64,000 nucleotides of DNA from Armigeres subalbatus (lineage: Eukaryota; Arthropoda; Insecta; Diptera; Culicidae): the NCBI RefSeq assembly GCF_024139115.2, contig NC_085140.1, positions 298,063,293 through 298,127,292 of the forward strand. Direction: 5' to 3'. Within the stretch, counting starts at the first letter, position 1, and each line of letters opens with the position of its first letter. Shown here in pieces: positions 39,312 through 51,396 of this stretch. Under the pieces are notes generated by a model, which was given only the letters and a program-made list of their open reading frames with translations, did not search any database and was not told the DNA's origin. The translations under genes and the position numbers were made by a program.

Positions 39312-42300
39312 CACGCTTAGACTGGATAATCTAAAAGTCGGTAAAAAATACTGATAATCGAACTAAAGTGCACATACCTAAAATGTAGGTAATCATCGAT
39401 TACCTAAATGTAGGTAATGGTGGTGAACAAGAATGATCGTTATAAATTACCGATTAAGATCGTTATTTTTCACCGAAAAAAAAGTTTTTATTTCTTATTT
39501 TGGTCCTGCGAAAACGATAAAATTACCTCTTGTGATCGGTCAATTTTACCGAAAATTAGGTTTTATTCATTATTTTGATTTTGAAAAAAAAAAATGGAAA
39601 TAGAATTCATTTCCCGGATTTAAATGTATTCAGAAGGAAAGGAAAAACATTCTGCTATCTCTCACGTTCCCAGTTTCATCCTGTTCAGGCGAATTTGAAT
39701 TAATACGTCAAATGTATTTTGGTAGGATGAAATTGGAAATGTGGGATGTCAAATGGAAGCCCAACCATACATTTTATTATTAATATTTATCCCTTGTAAA
39801 AAGTGCGGTATATTCCTGGCTAAAGCCTTATTCTGAAAAGGCTGCACAAAACAAATCTACGCTGTAATCTTTCATAAGTTTCGATGCATTTAAAGGGAAA
39901 TAATGACGCTTCGAACAGGCCTGCCTTTGAGCCGAAAAATTCGGTGACTCCGTGTGCGAATTTCAATGGTTTTCCGGTTTCCTGCAATGGAAAATGCTCC
40001 TGAATATTGGGTTCCAGAACCGACTTCCGAAAATCAGCTACTCACCCTCATTTTTTATACAAATTTGGTCAGTCAGATTGGATGGATGCTCGGCAGTCGG
40101 AAGTGATAGACTTCAGGATCAAGAAGAGACGGAGCAAGAAGTTCAGATGCCCACCGTAGGAAAATCCTGCAGGATAAAGGCGGTTCCCTATGCGGCAATC
40201 ATTCAGCAGTTATCAAAATTTCTGGAAATGAAAACGGTGCGGTCAAAAATCGTCTCTTTATAGTATCGTCCACTTACCTTTACTTTTGATTTAACAAAAA
40301 TCTGGAAGCTCGGGAACTGGGAGAAGCCGCCAAAATATATCAGTAGTTGTAATCTGCACACTTAGATAGATATGTTCTGAGTTCGGTGATTTTTTTCACC
40401 GATTCAGACGGTAATTTAGAAATTTACATTTTTTCCGGTAATTTGGACTTTAGTTATTTATATCTGTAATCAAAACTACCGAATAACTGCCCGCATAATT
40501 TAAAACCATCTGCAGTATTATTATTACTATTCATTTGAATTAAAGAATACTGTTACTATTCGTATAATCACCTCTTAACAATGTAACCATATGTTGAGCT
40601 GAAACCAATATTATACAGCATGTTATATCTACCATAACGTATGCTATTATGTCATGGTACATTGTATCTTCATAATTTCTTATTTTACATTATTTAGGAA
40701 GCAAACTATAAAACACCATATACGACTTGTAATTAATATAGCTATAATATACGGATTGCGGTTTTGGAATAATTTCGTATCATCTTTAGCTGGTTTCGTC
40801 ATGATGAATTATATCATCTAATGGTAAAAACACAATAAATGTATAAGTTCTGCAGCAAGTGTATGTTCAACTTCAAATATAGAGCAAAATTTATTTATCG
40901 TGCAGTTGTTGTGGAATTTGTTGAACCAGACTGATTTTTTTCTTCGGTTTTCCCGGTTTTCCGAGTTTTTTTCTTCGTTTTTTGGGCTAGGTAAGCAATA
41001 AAATTATGCGTTATTCATTCAAACACGCGTTAATTATTAACATTGTTTACAGTTCCCAACAGCTCCTGTGTAAAAATGGAGAAGATTGACAAGGCCTTCT
41101 GGATTTAAGCCAATTTTATTATTCTAGTACATAAACATTGGTAAGCAGTTTTAAATGACTTTAACATTCGCAAAATATGACTAATTTATCATTTTGCTTG
41201 TTTCTTACAGGGCAATAAAGGAGTTTCTCGGATCCCCATACGACCAAGACAGACGAAACTGTTTCATGAAACTAAAACCTTAAAACTAAGTGCTGTTAAA
41301 ATATCATAAATGTAACTACGTTTGTGATAAAAATATGCATTCTTCTATTTTCTGTACAATAAATATATTGTCACAATCTAAGTGTAACATACTAACAATT
41401 ATTGTGTTTTTATTTGCTAGGTGGAAAATGACCAATTTATCTTTTGCTAGTGGAAGATAAAGGATACGGTGTGTCGATTGGTTTGTCTTTTATCATTCTA
41501 CAGTTCATATATTGTATTCCATATTGTTTTAGACTAGAAAAAGGATTATAAATGAACCATATCACATACTGTATAGTGAATAAAATGTACTGGAAAATGG
41601 CCTTTTTTATATTGTAATTATACTTAACCGCCTATTACCCATATAATCATTTTGCCAATTACAGCATACCATATTGTGGAGATCATTTATGTTGAGGTCA
41701 GTGTATCTTAAGTATGAACAACAATCGGAATGGTATTATTAATGTTATTTATTGTCATAGACGCTCTGGGGAATGGTACGATTATGGTCCATGATTATGC
41801 GGGTGTGAATTCGTTCAGATTTAACGAGTTCGGTAAATATTTTCACCGATAATTCTGTGAATTACTGTGAGCACCGAAGTCGGTAAGATATTTAACTGAA
41901 GTTTCGGTGATTGGTGCTGTTGAACATCGCATCAAAGCATGAACTGTCAGAATCACCATGTGCAATTATCTCGGCAGTGGTCATGGTCGATCGTGCGGGA
42001 AACCATCTAGAAGAAATTAGGAGCAGCTAGGAGCAGGAGTTAAACAAAAATACGAGAAAGGAAAAAAATCAAGCTTGGTGAATCTTCTACAGGTAAAGTA
42101 TATACATTTCGTTGTATTTGATGTTGCTATTCTGAAGGCATGATTTTGCACTCTACAGCATGGAAAAAAACGACAAGCGATTGGAAGTGCCGTCTGGAAG
42201 CGTGCGTCTGCAATAATGCTGCAACAACGATGTTGTGTCAATGTTTCCAAGTTCTGAAGTCTACGTGGATGGAACGAAATCTTCCTTAGAACATCAACTT

Positions 42301-42913
42301 GCTACCACAAATTGGAACCAATTTTATCCATGTAATACAATAATTAAATTGGATTAAATTTACATCCGTATTTATAAAAAAACACGATCAATAAAATGAT
42401 TCCTTTTGTTTCAAAAAAATGCTTTTTACAAACCCAATATTTCGTTCGGTAAAATTTGCCGATCTTTCAGTAAATTTGAAAAATTATCACTTTTTGCCAT
42501 TTACAGATCTGCGTCAGTTTTTCGGTAAACGTTACCGAATCGTCAGTAAATTTGACAGCCTCTATCTCCATCACAGTTTACAAATCGTTCGGTAATTTTT
42601 ATTTTCACCGAAGTCATTACCGACCGTTCAGCTGTTGAGAATTCGGTAATCGAATTACCGAAGTCGGTAACTTTTTCTAACTGTGTGGAGCAGCAACATA
42701 AGAATAACAGCAGCAATAGATTCGTTTTTAACAAAGTCCATAAAGAACTATTTTTAGGTAAAAAGTAACGTCATTACTTGATAAGGCACAATACTCTAAA
42801 TTTGGTAAAAAATAACGGAAATTGTCGTTAATTTTTACCGATTATTCAAGTAAACATCCATTACCTATTAGTTAAAAAAAAAACCTAATTTTAGGTAATC
42901 ATATCTAAGCGTG
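39312..42913. mobile_element. TA DNA element with CACGCTTA ends and AGGTAA motifs (3.6 kb)
   Basis: Starts CACGCTTAGACTGG after TA (39310-39311), and ends ATATCTAAGCGTG before TA (42914-42915). Both ends carry many copies of a TACCT/AGGTA palindromic motif (39380-39420 and 42830-42900), and variants with ACCGA/TCGGT. The interior has intron-like GT..AG pairs (for example about 41141-41210) and AATAAA signals but no recognised protein; a 103-codon frame at 39952 is unassigned. Tc1/mariner-like, non-autonomous, by inference. Confidence 0.78.
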
Positions 42914-42931
42914 TAGGGCTGCAGTGTCCAT

Positions 42932-44366
42932 CCCAGGTAACCGTTAAGCACTGTAATAAGCCGCATTTGTACCATATAACAGCTTTTCAGTGCTTATAAG
43001 TTCTAGATAGGTTTTTCTAGTGCTTATTGGCAGTATGGACCACAAGCAGCAAAAGAAACCGTATATCGGTATATAACGCTTGGATATAAAGCTAATCAGC
43101 TCTGTGGATACAAGCCGAATAAGAAAACCTTAAATTCCAATTTAGAGCTATCATGTATGACGTTTGAAAGAAATCATAAACAATAACGCCCATAATTTTA
43201 AAAGCTATCTCTTTCACTCGCATTAGGGCAGATATATTTTAGAAAACCTGCAGGAATAATATTATTGATGACATTCGTATAGAGAATGTATGATCCATAT
43301 GTTCCGCGAAGTGTGAATTTCTTCTATTTATATTAATTATTATTAATATTGATATTAATTCCCACCTGAAAGGCTCGCTGAAAGGCACCTTTTAAATAAA
43401 CTTAATTTGAAAAGTTCCGTTTGGCTTACAATGATAAGTAATAAATAATTTGTTTACGGAATATATTTGAGCACTTTCCTCGCCATTGACATGAAAGCAG
43501 ATAGAAATCTTCCGTTTATTAACCCCTCCCAGCAATGTATCCACTCAGTATACGGAGATGGATCAGATGGCAAACTCAGCCATCAGCTAAATCCAGATCC
43601 ATCGTACTAAACACAGTTCAAGACCGGAGTTTAATACAATTAACAAAAAAATAATCGAGTCCCAACGTGAAGAAAAAAGATAGAACGCTTCAGATTGTAA
43701 ATAAATATTTTTCCTTTCATTTTTTTTTCGTTTTCCAACTCGTCTAAATAGTTTGACATTTACGCATAGACATGGAAAACAGTAGGGGCATGCACTATAT
43801 CAGCCGAATATTTCGCCAAAAGCGGCTTTAGAGCAGCACTCAAGTTCAATATAGATCTTATCAGCACTGTTGACCATGTCTTTAATTCGACTATAGAACC
43901 GAATTAATGTCATTTTTAACGGCTTAGAGTAAAATCAGCAGTGATTCAAATCGTTCGGGGCTGTCAGTTTGAATATGAATCTGAAGCATTGAATTTTCCA
44001 GCAGCTGTTCTAGATTCAGTTTTTATACCAGTCAACTGTCAAAAAAATAAAACTGGTATAACGCTCCGTTCTATTTTCTGCAGATTTGAACCACGATTGA
44101 ATCACGAGATTCAAATATTTTTCAATTGTTTTGGTGTATGGATGCGTCATTTTATCTACGGATCAATCCACTTTGCAATTCCGGCGCCTTTCTATGCAGT
44201 AACTTAATGATTTCAAATAATTGAAAATTTGAAAAACACTAATAGAACACTGCTGGGGAAACCAGCGAGTTTGTTCTATTTTGCTCCAGATGCAAACTAG
44301 AATAGTGGTCGAAAATTTAGAATGAAACTGAATCACTACTGATTTCACCCTTAGTGGTTACTTGGG
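42932..44366. mobile_element. CCCAGGTAACC-ended DNA element, AT duplication (1.4 kb)
   Basis: Starts CCCAGGTAACCGTTAAGC, ends TTAGTGGTTACTTGGG, flanked by AT (42930-42931 and 44367-44368). Removing it gives the palindromic AGTGTCCATGGACACT. Same family as 18340-22519 and 26296-27821. No coding recognised. Confidence 0.78.
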
Positions 44367-45061
44367 ATGGACACTCTATATACACTGTTCCACCAAAGTA
44401 CTCTTTAATGGGTAAAAAAGTACCCATTATGAAGTAAAATAGTTCAACTCATTAAAAGAGTAAACAGCGTTTACTCATTAATGAGTAAACCGCATAAACG
44501 TCAAACCCAGGAGTATTTTTTACCCATTATGCGATTTCCAAAAATTGCGGAATGGGTAAAAAATATGCATTTTAAATTTAATTTTCATGCTTAGTAATTG
44601 GAAGAGGAAGTTTGATATAAATGATATTTAGTAGTAAGCTAAAACTATCGAAATCAATGAAGAAAATTTAATTTATTATAATGTTTACTATTTGACACTT
44701 TTTTTTCTATAAAGCACTACAGCGGGTGACCGATACACAAACATTATATTCAATAGTATACATATGCGTATTACTGCAAATCCTGCGAACGCCTTCCATG
44801 TTCCTTGTCTTCCTCTGAGGTGCCTCGCCCTTGTGAGAAAGTAACATATCGAATCGGGCGAGTCCAGTAAGCAGGATCTAATCGCAGCTGAAATTGAATC
44901 CGAAATCAAAACAGAACATATTGCCGATTTCACCAATTTGAAGAGTTATGTGTAGATTGTGATTTGCCCGCTTCATTTTCTCACACCCACTCTCATTTCG
45001 GGTTGATCGATTTTTGTTACTGAAATTTACCCAATTATAACCCATTACTCGTTAGTCATAT

Positions 45062-46377
45062 TGTAACTACCAATGACGCCCATGCGTCTGTGGCATGGAC
45101 GTCCTTACGTCCCGAGCCAGCTCACCTCTTCAGTTTCTCAGGGTCGGCACAACGTGCTGGGGAAAACTCACCTGTTCACTTAAAATGTCTCAACCTGTAA
45201 CTGTTTCTTTCAGTGGATGCAAGAAATCAATAGGAAAAGCTAATTATAATCGCCACATCAATTAGATCTATATTCATTTTCCTTTCACTTATAATTTGGA
45301 AAGCCTAATTGGGTCTCTGCTCGAGTTACCTTCAATAATCTGCCTGTGCTGCTGATGCCACGTGGTTCCCTCGCTACTAGATGATGCTGGAGCTTTCTTG
45401 GCTGGAGCGCTTCACCCGTATCCGGGCTCGAATTCCGTTTGGTGCAGGCCGTATATAACGTTTGGCCGCGGTCGTATGTTGACGGACGACCTGTTCAGCG
45501 CATCTGGGAGCGGAATCACATCACTGCACTGATCACTGCAGTTTTTAATTTAGAGGGATTATCTAGCTCACAATCGCGACACCTTGTCTTCCCGGTGGCT
45601 TAACTACACGGACAGTTCTTCGTATCGTCTTAACTTTTGCAACACCGGAGGACGACCTCTAAACACTAACTGGCCTCAACGTTGGCAGTAAGGAGGTCCA
45701 GTTCGCCACCCAGTGGCCACTAAAAGTTTTCACTTTCAACGCGAGCTAGATTTAAGCAAAGACTATGCTTCAAATTGTCTATTTGAGGATCTATTGGAAG
45801 GGTGATAAAATCACTTAGGATAAACTCACTGTCCGTTACGAATCACTACTTCCAGATTTATTAGCGTTCGATCCTCAACTTGCTGAACTACACTTCTGAC
45901 TATCGCACCGTTTTCTCGCTTCCCAGGAATTTTCTAAAAAAAAAGAGACCGACAAGTTGGAAGCCGGTCCTTATATAGCTGTTGGGTAGAATATCGCGTG
46001 ATCGTCATTTGATACTCAGATGATCATTTCACCCATATCATTCTACACATGATGGTGTGGAGATTTTGATTTCAACAAACACTCACAGGCTTCAGTTGGT
46101 GTGTTTCGTCGGCATGAGAATTCTCGAGCAGGGCCAGTAGTCGCTTATCGACGTATAGGTTTCGATGTGCCCTATCAGTACCTGATCTTTCTATCTATTA
46201 ACTTGAAATATTTCAATGGGCGGTTTAAGGCGATACGGTACAATTTAAATTTATATAATTCAAATAGAGTTCTTGCAAAATAGATATATTTTAAGTACAG
46301 TATTTTTGCTCTTGATTTTCGAGGGAAACTATCACCAAAAGGGAAATGTTTTGGGTTGAAACATAGGATATGTTACA
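45062..46377 (-). repeat. Gypsy LTR, left copy (3' LTR in coding sense)
   Basis: 1,316 bp; plus-strand ends TGTAACTACC and ATGTTACA. Nearly identical to 53512-54821. No good polypurine tract is seen directly inside it at 46378-46400; a purine-rich GGAGAGGGG lies further in, near 46532. Confidence 0.9.
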
Positions 46378-47686
46378 ATTACAGTGACTATAATAACAGT
46401 GTCGTCAAGTGTCAGAATTGGAACAGAATCGGCTGTCAGTTCCATACAAATGCGCGTTCCAAATGAGCAGGAGACCTGTCAAACGTGGCACATGACGATA
46501 CTCTTCTTATAGGACTCTAGTTACAATGTTCCCCTCTCCAAGAAAAATACACATATTAAAATATGGGTATTTTGTCTCTTATGAGAATTGATTGTTAATC
46601 TCAGCAAAACGATATTCCGTTTGGGCAGTAGGTTCGGATCATATATTTACGGAACTATTGTTAACGAGCGTTTAGGAAACTCTTTCCTTTTTTTAAACCA
46701 TCGTAGTTAACGATTCAATTACTCATTTCTATCGTTTTTAATTTGGAGAAAACATCTTTCTCCTAATGAAATTTTTCTACTCCCTCAACTCGTGAGGAAC
46801 AACCATGCTTTGGTGGGTTTCTTTTGTTTCTTTTTTTTTTTTGGCATAACGCATTCATAATTTCATTCATCTAACTTTCAAGCGGGATCCCTCATTATTC
46901 ATTCATTCAAATTCACTCACTCAATTTCCACTCACACTTTAACCTCATTTACTACTAACTGTACAATTACTTCGAGCTATTTACAAAACCTTAACCTATC
47001 ATCCTATCCTCTATGTATTGAATACCGTGGACGCAACTGTCTACCGGCCAAACCTAATCATTTATCTAATTAAGTATACTGTGTTCTTAGTTTAAGCCTG
47101 AATAGATAAGTGTCTTGGTATTCGGGGTCATATACTTTCATTGTCCGAGGACTCAGTATCTATTTAGAAGGTTATACCTTTTACTGACCATCAGCGGCTG
47201 TTAGCCTCCGGTCTCCAGCGAAATGCGAAGAACACTTTCTACCCTGCCTAAACCTACCTGAATTCATTTAAAGAGAAATCTATATCTGTGCTAAATTCGA
47301 TCATACACACATGTTTGAGATGTGAGCTGATTTCATATTTCGAAAATACTACTCGATTCTATGGTGACTGTCAAATACTATTCTCAGTAAGGCATCAGAG
47401 TATCGTAAAATTTCCATCAACGAGGAAAATCGTGAAAATTCCTATTGTTTGAAGCAAGATTGTCACGGGTTTCGAGCAAATTCAACAACTTTCATTCTGT
47501 CGTTTCAGCTAACTGGTTGTCGTACTAGAAGAGCTACAAAGAACCAAAGTTTCAGACGTCGGGTACCGTTTATAACGAAGATTCAGTGTTTGTTTACATT
47601 TTTCTGGAAAGGATCTTATCGACCTGTTTGCGTTGAAGACTATTTACGTACTCTTGGATACAAATACAACGGAGCTTATGCTGGTT
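46378..47686. other. Gypsy 3' untranslated internal region
   Basis: 1.3 kb between the end of integrase and the 3' LTR, without recognised coding sequence. An 81-codon plus-strand frame at 47449 has no recognisable features. Confidence 0.55.
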
Positions 47687-48424
47687 TCATGTGAGATGCA
47701 TGCCAAATTCTAACGACTTTCCGTTGGGGTCCTCAATCTCATATGACGAGGAGCCTAGCTTAGACTTAACTCGTCCTGGCAGATACATTGCACCATACTT
47801 TGCATTGTAGTTATGTACCGCACTAGATTGCTTCATGTTTCGATAATAAATTTGTTGACCTATTTCGAATCCCTTAGCATGCTGGCGATGTCTAAGATTG
47901 AAACGTTCTTTTCCAACTTCATGAGCTTGTTTGAGACTTTTCTCTACAACGTCGTAGATTTTATCGAAAAGTTGTTTTTGGGCATTTGACCGCTCTTCAA
48001 CCGTTTGATCCTGTTCGGAAGGGAAATTCTTGTGATCTGACCCTTTAACGAACAATTCATGACCATGCGTGATGAAGTAAGGGGTCATTTTCGTGACGGA
48101 GTGGACCGAAGAATTCAATATTGTCTCAATTTCTGACAATTTGGAGTCCCATAATCTTTGGTCTTCTCTTACATAAGTCCTTATGGCAGCGTTCACGGTT
48201 CGATTTACCCGTTCTACAGGGTTTGCTTGACAATGATACTTAGCATTTAACCAGTGCCGTATGTTGAAACGCTCCAAAAGGGATTTAAATTCCTTTGAAA
48301 GGAAACATGAGGCGTTATCAGTTATGATAACGTCAGGGGTTGAGTTCCTAAAGAACCATTGATCACGAACAATGGCACATAAGGATGCACTGTCGATCTT
48401 ACGCACGGGGTTAGCATAATCCAT
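47687..48424 (-). pseudogene. Gypsy integrase core and C-terminus (frame-shifted from pol)
   Basis: Continues pol in another frame: VRKIDSASLCAIVRDQW, then TPDVIITDNASCF (second catalytic Asp), NAKYHCQANPVERVNRTV (catalytic Glu), and a C-terminal part ending YEIEDPNGKSLEFGMHLT. It is separated from the upstream frame by a one-base shift in a C run near 48404, just after DLYSKWIMLTP. A sequencing or assembly error there could also explain it. Confidence 0.88.
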
Positions 48425-50850
48425 TTGCTATATAGATCAAGCACCACCAGTATATGCTGATGTCCTTTCTTGCTGCGAGGCAAGGGACCAATAAAGTCCA
48501 TTGCAATTATTTGCCATGGGTGTTTAGTAATCCGTTGATCACCCATTAAGGGGACAACAGGTACTGAAGATCCTTTGACTTCTTTGCATGTTGTGCAGTC
48601 CTTAATGAATTCGCGCACTTCAGCGGCTAATTTTGGCCAATAGTAGCGCTGCTTTATTCGGTCAATTGTCTTGTCTGCTCCAAGATGCATTGACCCGTCA
48701 TGATTTTCGCGGATAATGTCCTCTCTATCTGTCACCGGTGGAACTAACTTCCATTCATACCGATGATCGTATGGTAAATTTGGAGTGGAAACAAATTTAT
48801 AAAGATTCCCATTTTCGACTCGGAAGTCTACATAGTCATCCGGGTTTTCCTTGACTTCCTGTATGGTTTTCTCGTACCAAGACGAGGATGATCGGGTTGT
48901 CACTATCGCAACGGCCCTGGATAAGGCGTCGGGTACTATGTTATCCCGTCCCTTTCTGTGTATTATGTTCATGTTGTACTGTTGTAGGGTTAAACACCAT
49001 CTGCTACAACGTGATGCGGTTTTCCACTTTGTGGTCATTATGTGAGATAACGCGGACGAGTCGGTTATTAAGGTAAAGTGGGCTCCTTCCACATACCCGC
49101 GGAATGCCTCAATAGCCAACAGTGCCGCTAATGTTTCTTTTTCACACGCATGGTAATTGCGTTGTGGGGTCGTTAGTTTGTGTGAAAAATAGGCGATGAC
49201 CCTTTCCGAGTCATCTTGCTCCTGCGTAAGTACACCGGCGACAGCTACATCGCTGGCGTCGGTTTGGATGCAAAATTCCTTGGTAAAATCAGGACACATG
49301 AGAATGGGAGCAGTGATAAGCTTTTCTTTTATATCACTGAAAGCTTCTTCCGCTCTCTCATTCCAACCTAAAACTTTACTCTTGGTTTTTAGCAGGTCTG
49401 TCAGTGGGGCGGTTGCGCCACTGAAGTCCTGTATAAACCTCCGGTAATAGTTACACATGCCCAGAAATCTGCGTAACTTTGTTACCGTTGTCGGGCGCTC
49501 ATAATCTACCACGGCTCTGACCTTTTCAGGATTCGGTTTTAAGCCTTGGATTGATAGTAGATAACCCAAAAATGGAAGTTCTTCGACTCCAAATTTGGAC
49601 TTATCTAAATTGATTGCCAAGTTAGCAGCTCGTAATCGACGTGCTACCTCCTGAAGTAGTTTGACATGTTCTTCGAATGTTTCACTAACGATAACTATGT
49701 CATCCAAATATACAAAAACACGAGGTTCCAGTTCACCGTGTCCCAAGACTTGGTCCATCAGACGGGACAATGTCGCTGGACTGTTGACCAAGCCAAAGGG
49801 TAGACGGGTGAACTGGAACATGCCTTTGCTTTGTACACTAAATGCTGTGTACCGGCGTGAGGATGCTTCGAGCGGAATTTGTAAGAAAGCTTCTGAGAGG
49901 TCTATTGTGCTTAAGTATTTGGCTTTCGGTAATTGACCTAAAATTCTACCGGGGTGCGGTAAAGGATATGCGTCCCTAACGGTGCGCTCATTAATTTTCC
50001 GCGCATCGAGGCATAACCGGACTTTGCCGGTGGGTTTTATCACCGGAACGACGTTAAGCGACCAATCAGAATGACATCTTTCAATTATTCCCACTCGAAG
50101 CATCCTTTCCAGCTCTTCCGTTACCTTTTCTTGGACTTTAGGAGAGATGGTGTAAGGATATTGACGAATGGCTGGTTTGCCCTTCCATTCTTCTTGGATA
50201 TCTATGCGATGAGTAATAAGGGGAGTGGATGAAATTTCACCCGGAATAGCAATCTTAAAAAGTTTCTTGACGCTTTCCAATTGCTCCAATTCAGTTTTGG
50301 ATAACGAAGGTTTGGGTTCTTCAGGGTTTGGGTTCGTATTTTCTTCTACTAAAGCGCATCGCTTTATCGATGGAGAAATTTGGAATTTCCTCCAAAAATC
50401 CATGCCTAAGATGCAATCTAGGATCAGATTCTCGATCACCAGGGTTGAAATTATTCTTAGCTGATAATCGAATGTGATTGGAATGTACAATTTACCAAGT
50501 ACTTTCAACTTCGTTCCACTAGCTGCTCTTATGTCTAATGGATCTCTCAAAGGATGTAATTTGGGTTTGTTCAATTTATGGTAAATTCTGTCACTGATTA
50601 AAGTTAAATTACTGCCTGAGTCAAGTAAACCATTTACTATATTCCCATACAATTTAACTTTAGCGTATGGTCTATTATCCTTTGGTACGGAATTTAAAAT
50701 TACTTGTACATCTGGATCCGCTTTAGAGTACATTTCCTCTAAAGTAGGTTCCCAAAATTCAAATGGAGTAACTGCACTTTCAAAACTATTTACGCGGATG
50801 ACGTCGACGACCGGCGACTTTTGGTCGTCTGAAATCCGTTTTTTAAGCAA
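48405..50850 (-). CDS. Gypsy pol: protease, RT, RNase H, integrase N-part
   Basis: Protease NIVNGLLDSGSNLTLISD (Asp-Ser-Gly); RT with YLSTIDLSEAFLQIPLE (catalytic Asp), FTRLPFGLVNSPATLSRLMD and VFVYLDDIVIVSE (YLDD); RNase H with FCIQTDASDVAVAGVLTQE and TLITDSSALSH; HRKGRDNIVPDALSRA; integrase zinc finger HLGADKTIDRIKQRYYWP...CTTCKEV; and first integrase Asp in IIAMDFIGPLP. The frame is uninterrupted for about 815 codons. It starts inside gag in the -1 frame, next to a slippery heptamer, so it is probably made as a Gag-Pol fusion. The last ~28 codons of the open frame after 48404 are out of frame. Confidence 0.93.
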
Positions 50851-51275
50851 TAAGGACAGTTCTGGGTATCAAACCCTTTGAAACCACACATCCTGCAGAA
50901 CAAGCCTTTACTCGATCGGCATTGATCAACCGTGTGATTCGTGAATCGGCAAAAAATGCATTGATCCATTTGGGGAGGTTTGTGTGCTGCTACCAAACTA
51001 TCCAAAGAACGAATATTATTATGATTTCCTTCCTGTGGGTTCTCCTTTCCTACTTGAGGTCTGGAAGGCGAATCAGTAGAAATTGGTTTCTTCTGATTTT
51101 GCAATGGTTTAGTTTGTTCCTTTATTGGTTTGTTCGGAACTTTTTCAAAGGTTTTTGATTTTTGATTATTGTTAGACCATTTTTTTTCATTTGGTCGTGG
51201 GTTCTGAGGTTTTACTTCATGTCTGTTCGAATGAATTTCGTTTACGATGTTGGCGGATTTTTCCGAGCCGAACAT
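50790..51275 (-). pseudogene. Gypsy gag C-terminal part with zinc knuckles
   Basis: Starts at MFGSEKSANIVNEIHS, a basic Pro/Lys/Gln-rich linker, then CIFCRFTNHTVDQC (CX2C...HX4C knuckle) and CRMCGFKGFDTQNCPYC. It is out of frame with the main gag frame; the gap 51276-51396 carries connecting coding sequence (VKRNMRGDYKKYLLWKPTT) in a third frame, so two small indels break gag. It ends at a stop at 50790, past the pol start. Confidence 0.82.
50838..50844 (-). promoter_or_regulatory. Candidate -1 ribosomal frameshift site AAAAAAC
   Basis: On the minus strand gag codons read TTA-AAA-AAC, so A-AAA-AAC is in the correct phase for tandem slippage into pol (AAA-AAA-CGG). After eight bases comes a perfect 7-bp stem GACGACC/GGTCGTC with a 10-base loop, nested in CGGAT/ATCCG. 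The zero frame stops about 50 bases on. Confidence 0.75.
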
Positions 51276-51396
51276 TTTATTGTAGAGGAAAAATTAGATG
51301 CATCAATCAGACGACCAGCATCGACTAATTGTTGTAACGTCGTTGTTGGCTTCCACAGAAGGTATTTCTTGTAGTCGCCACGCATATTACGCTTCA

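Noticed and set aside
39952..40263. 103-codon frame inside the CACGCTTA element as a transposase
   Set aside because: No recognisable domain or catalytic motif, and far too short for a Tc1/mariner transposase.
46378..47686. Envelope-like gene of the gypsy element
   Set aside because: No open frame longer than about 80 codons and no signal peptide or membrane-spanning pattern in the region after integrase.
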